This document shows positions 62,733-64,000 of a DNA stretch of 64,000 nucleotides, piece by piece (positions within the stretch are counted from its first letter, which is position 1; the number at the start of each line of letters is the position of its first letter). The DNA is taken from NCBI RefSeq assembly GCF_009915155.1, contig NZ_JAABLM010000005.1:124001-188000 (forward strand). The letters are read 5' to 3'. This stretch comes from Flavobacterium ichthyis. Its GTDB lineage: Bacteria; Bacteroidota; Bacteroidia; Flavobacteriales; Flavobacteriaceae. The notes below the pieces were generated by a model. The model did no database searches. It was not told the DNA's origin and saw nothing but the letters and a program-made list of their open reading frames with translations. The position numbers were made by a program, and so were the translations under genes.

Positions 62733-63206
62733 ATGCAGGAAATTGAACGCAAATTCTTGGTCAAAGACAACTCCTTCAAAACAAATGCGTTAAAAGCCAC
62801 CGCAATTGCGCAAGGCTATTTATCAACACATCCTGAACGAACTGTAAGGGTAAGAATCAAAGGCAAAAAAGGATTTTTAACTATTAAAGGAAAAGGAAAC
62901 CTAACCGGAACCACAAGGTTTGAATGGGAAAAAGAAATTCCAGTAGAGGAAGCCAAAATGTTATTACAATTATGCGAAAAGGGCGTCATCGAAAAAACGC
63001 GCTACGAAATTCCGGTAGGCAATCACACCTTTGAAGTTGATGAATTTTATGGTGAAAACGCAGGTTTGCTATTAGCCGAAATCGAACTTGCTCACGAGGA
63101 TGAAATTTTCGAAAAACCTAATTGGCTTGGTGCAGAAGTGACCGGAAATGTTCAATATTACAATGCTTATCTTTGCCAAAACCCTTATATTACTTGGGAA
63201 ATTTAA
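62733..63206 (+). CDS. CYTH-domain protein (triphosphate tunnel family)
   Basis: This 157-residue protein is a CYTH domain that binds triphosphates in a beta-barrel tunnel. The N-terminal EIERKFLVKD (ExExK), the RVRIKGKKGFLTIKG basic strand, RYEIPVGNHTFEVDEFYG and LAEIELAHEDE are diagnostic. Close bacterial relatives act as inorganic triphosphatases; others are adenylyl cyclases. The compact size favours a triphosphatase. It is followed 11 bases later by a secreted hydrolase gene. Confidence 0.92.
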   Translation: MQEIERKFLVKDNSFKTNALKATAIAQGYLSTHPERTVRVRIKGKKGFLTIKGKGNLTGTTRFEWEKEIPVEEAKMLLQLCEKGVIEKTRYEIPVGNHTFEVDEFYGENAGLLLAEIELAHEDEIFEKPNWLGAEVTGNVQYYNAYLCQNPYITWEI

Positions 63207-63217
63207 ATTTATTTTTG

Positions 63218-64000
63218 ATGAAAAACCTACTTCTTTTACTACTTTTTGCGGTTACAGGAAATGCGATTGCCCAAAGAAAAACCACAATCAATTATTTTAA
63301 AAACGATACCCTTTCGCTTGATTTAGATTTGTATTTACCTGAGAAAAAATCGGTTGCCAATTTACCGCTCATGATTTTTGTTCACGGCGGCGGATTTTCT
63401 GGTGGCGAACGGCAAAATGGCGACAGTTTTTGTAAATATCTTGCTCAAAATGGTTACGCTTCAGCGACGATTACCTATACGCTTTACGCAAAAGGAAAAA
63501 ATTTTGGTTGCAATGGCAAATTGCCTGATAAGATAAAATCGTTTCAGCATGCGGCAAATGCGGTTTGGATGGCAACAGCTTATTTTTTGAAGAATGCCGA
63601 AAAACACAAAATTGACTCTGAAAAAATATTTATTTCGGGTTCAAGTGCAGGTGCCGAAGCGGTTTTGCATGCCGGTTTTTGGGATTTTAAAAAAATGAAT
63701 TTATATCAATCTGTAAATATTCCGGAAGATTTTCGTTATGCCGGAATTGTTTCGGGAGCGGGGGCAATTATGGATTTGAACTTGATTACTGAAAAAAATG
63801 TGGTGCCAATGTTTTTTTTTCACGGCGATAAAGATACAGTTGTACCTTATGGAACGGCAGCTCATCACAATTGTTCAACGGATGCTTCAAACTGGTTGAT
63901 GCTTTTTGGGTCGAAATCTATTTATGATCATGCGGTTTCGCTTAACGAAAATGTTTTTCTCTACACTTTTTCGGGTGGAGGTCATGGCTTTAGTGGTTGG
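63218..64000 (+). CDS. Secreted alpha/beta hydrolase, 3' end outside window
   Basis: The frame is open from ATG 63218 to the window end (261 codons). A signal peptide (MKNLLLLLLFAVTGNAIAQ) is followed by an esterase/lipase-type fold: the oxyanion HGGGF in MIFVHGGGFSGG, the nucleophile elbow ISGSSAGAEAV, the acid in HGDKDTVVP and the probable catalytic His in SGGGHGFSGW at the edge. It resembles carboxylesterases or BD-FAE-like enzymes. The substrate is unknown; co-orientation and an 11-base gap suggest co-transcription with the CYTH gene. Confidence 0.9.
   Translation, partial: MKNLLLLLLFAVTGNAIAQRKTTINYFKNDTLSLDLDLYLPEKKSVANLPLMIFVHGGGFSGGERQNGDSFCKYLAQNGYASATITYTLYAKGKNFGCNGKLPDKIKSFQHAANAVWMATAYFLKNAEKHKIDSEKIFISGSSAGAEAVLHAGFWDFKKMNLYQSVNIPEDFRYAGIVSGAGAIMDLNLITEKNVVPMFFFHGDKDTVVPYGTAAHHNCSTDASNWLMLFGSKSIYDHAVSLNENVFLYTFSGGGHGFSGW

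Overview
The window looks like chromosome of a flavobacterium (Bacteroidota, Flavobacteriaceae; genus Flavobacterium or close). The DNA is AT-rich. Promoters fit the Bacteroidota pattern (-33 TTG, -7 TAnnTTTG) and Shine-Dalgarno sites are absent. Several secreted proteins end in type IX secretion (T9SS) sorting signals, and families typical of the phylum (IPExxxVDY, ORF6N, GEVED-rich surface proteins) are present. I saw no rRNA, CRISPR array, integrase or insertion sequence.

Layout. 1-1.6 kb: the 3' part of an S9 peptidase and a cold-shock protein. 1.8-15.7 kb: a complete 14-subunit complex I operon, nuoA-nuoN. It has a short NuoG without the molybdopterin-type domain, and an ORF6N protein plus a flavobacterial interspersed element sits between nuoH and nuoI. 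15.7-16.3 kb: a gene-poor stretch with a possible leftward structured RNA. 16.3-19.1 kb: rplY and prs on the minus strand, divergent from tRNA-Leu(CAA) and pth; the divergent promoters form an inverted repeat. 19.1-26.5 kb: a lipoprotein, a T9SS metalloprotease, ribF (probably starting at TTG), an HTTM membrane protein, a small membrane protein and a cupin-like oxygenase. 26.5-40.6 kb: three very large, tandem, leftward surface proteins with T9SS type C signals; two share a C-terminal cassette that appears identical over about 1.39 kb. 40.9-44.6 kb: recX, a PfkB kinase and a long PurF-like glutamine amidotransferase/phosphoribosyltransferase. 44.8-53.2 kb, leftward: a T9SS sugar dehydrogenase-like protein, an EEP-family protein, an AsmA-like/GT51 transglycosylase, radA, an esterase-fold protein lacking its nucleophile, rnhA and purN. 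53.3-57.9 kb: acpP, fabF, rnc, an IPExxxVDY protein and pyk. 58-64 kb: a Bax inhibitor-1 protein, a small membrane protein, dinB, a membrane protein usually labelled site-specific recombinase, a CYTH protein, and an alpha/beta hydrolase cut by the window end.

How the genes fit together. Most of the window is housekeeping: respiration (nuo), purine and PRPP metabolism (prs, purN, the PurF-like protein), fatty-acid synthesis (acpP, fabF), RNA processing (rnc, pth, rnhA), DNA repair (radA, recX, dinB) and glycolysis (pyk). The accessory part is the T9SS surface-protein cluster, whose duplicated cassette and shared leader suggest recent duplication or gene conversion. The most notable non-coding signals are three copies of a flavobacterial interspersed element, all co-directional with their host genes; a compact orphan small-RNA candidate at 44.65-44.74 kb; and a shared 5' leader upstream of the two giant surface-protein genes.
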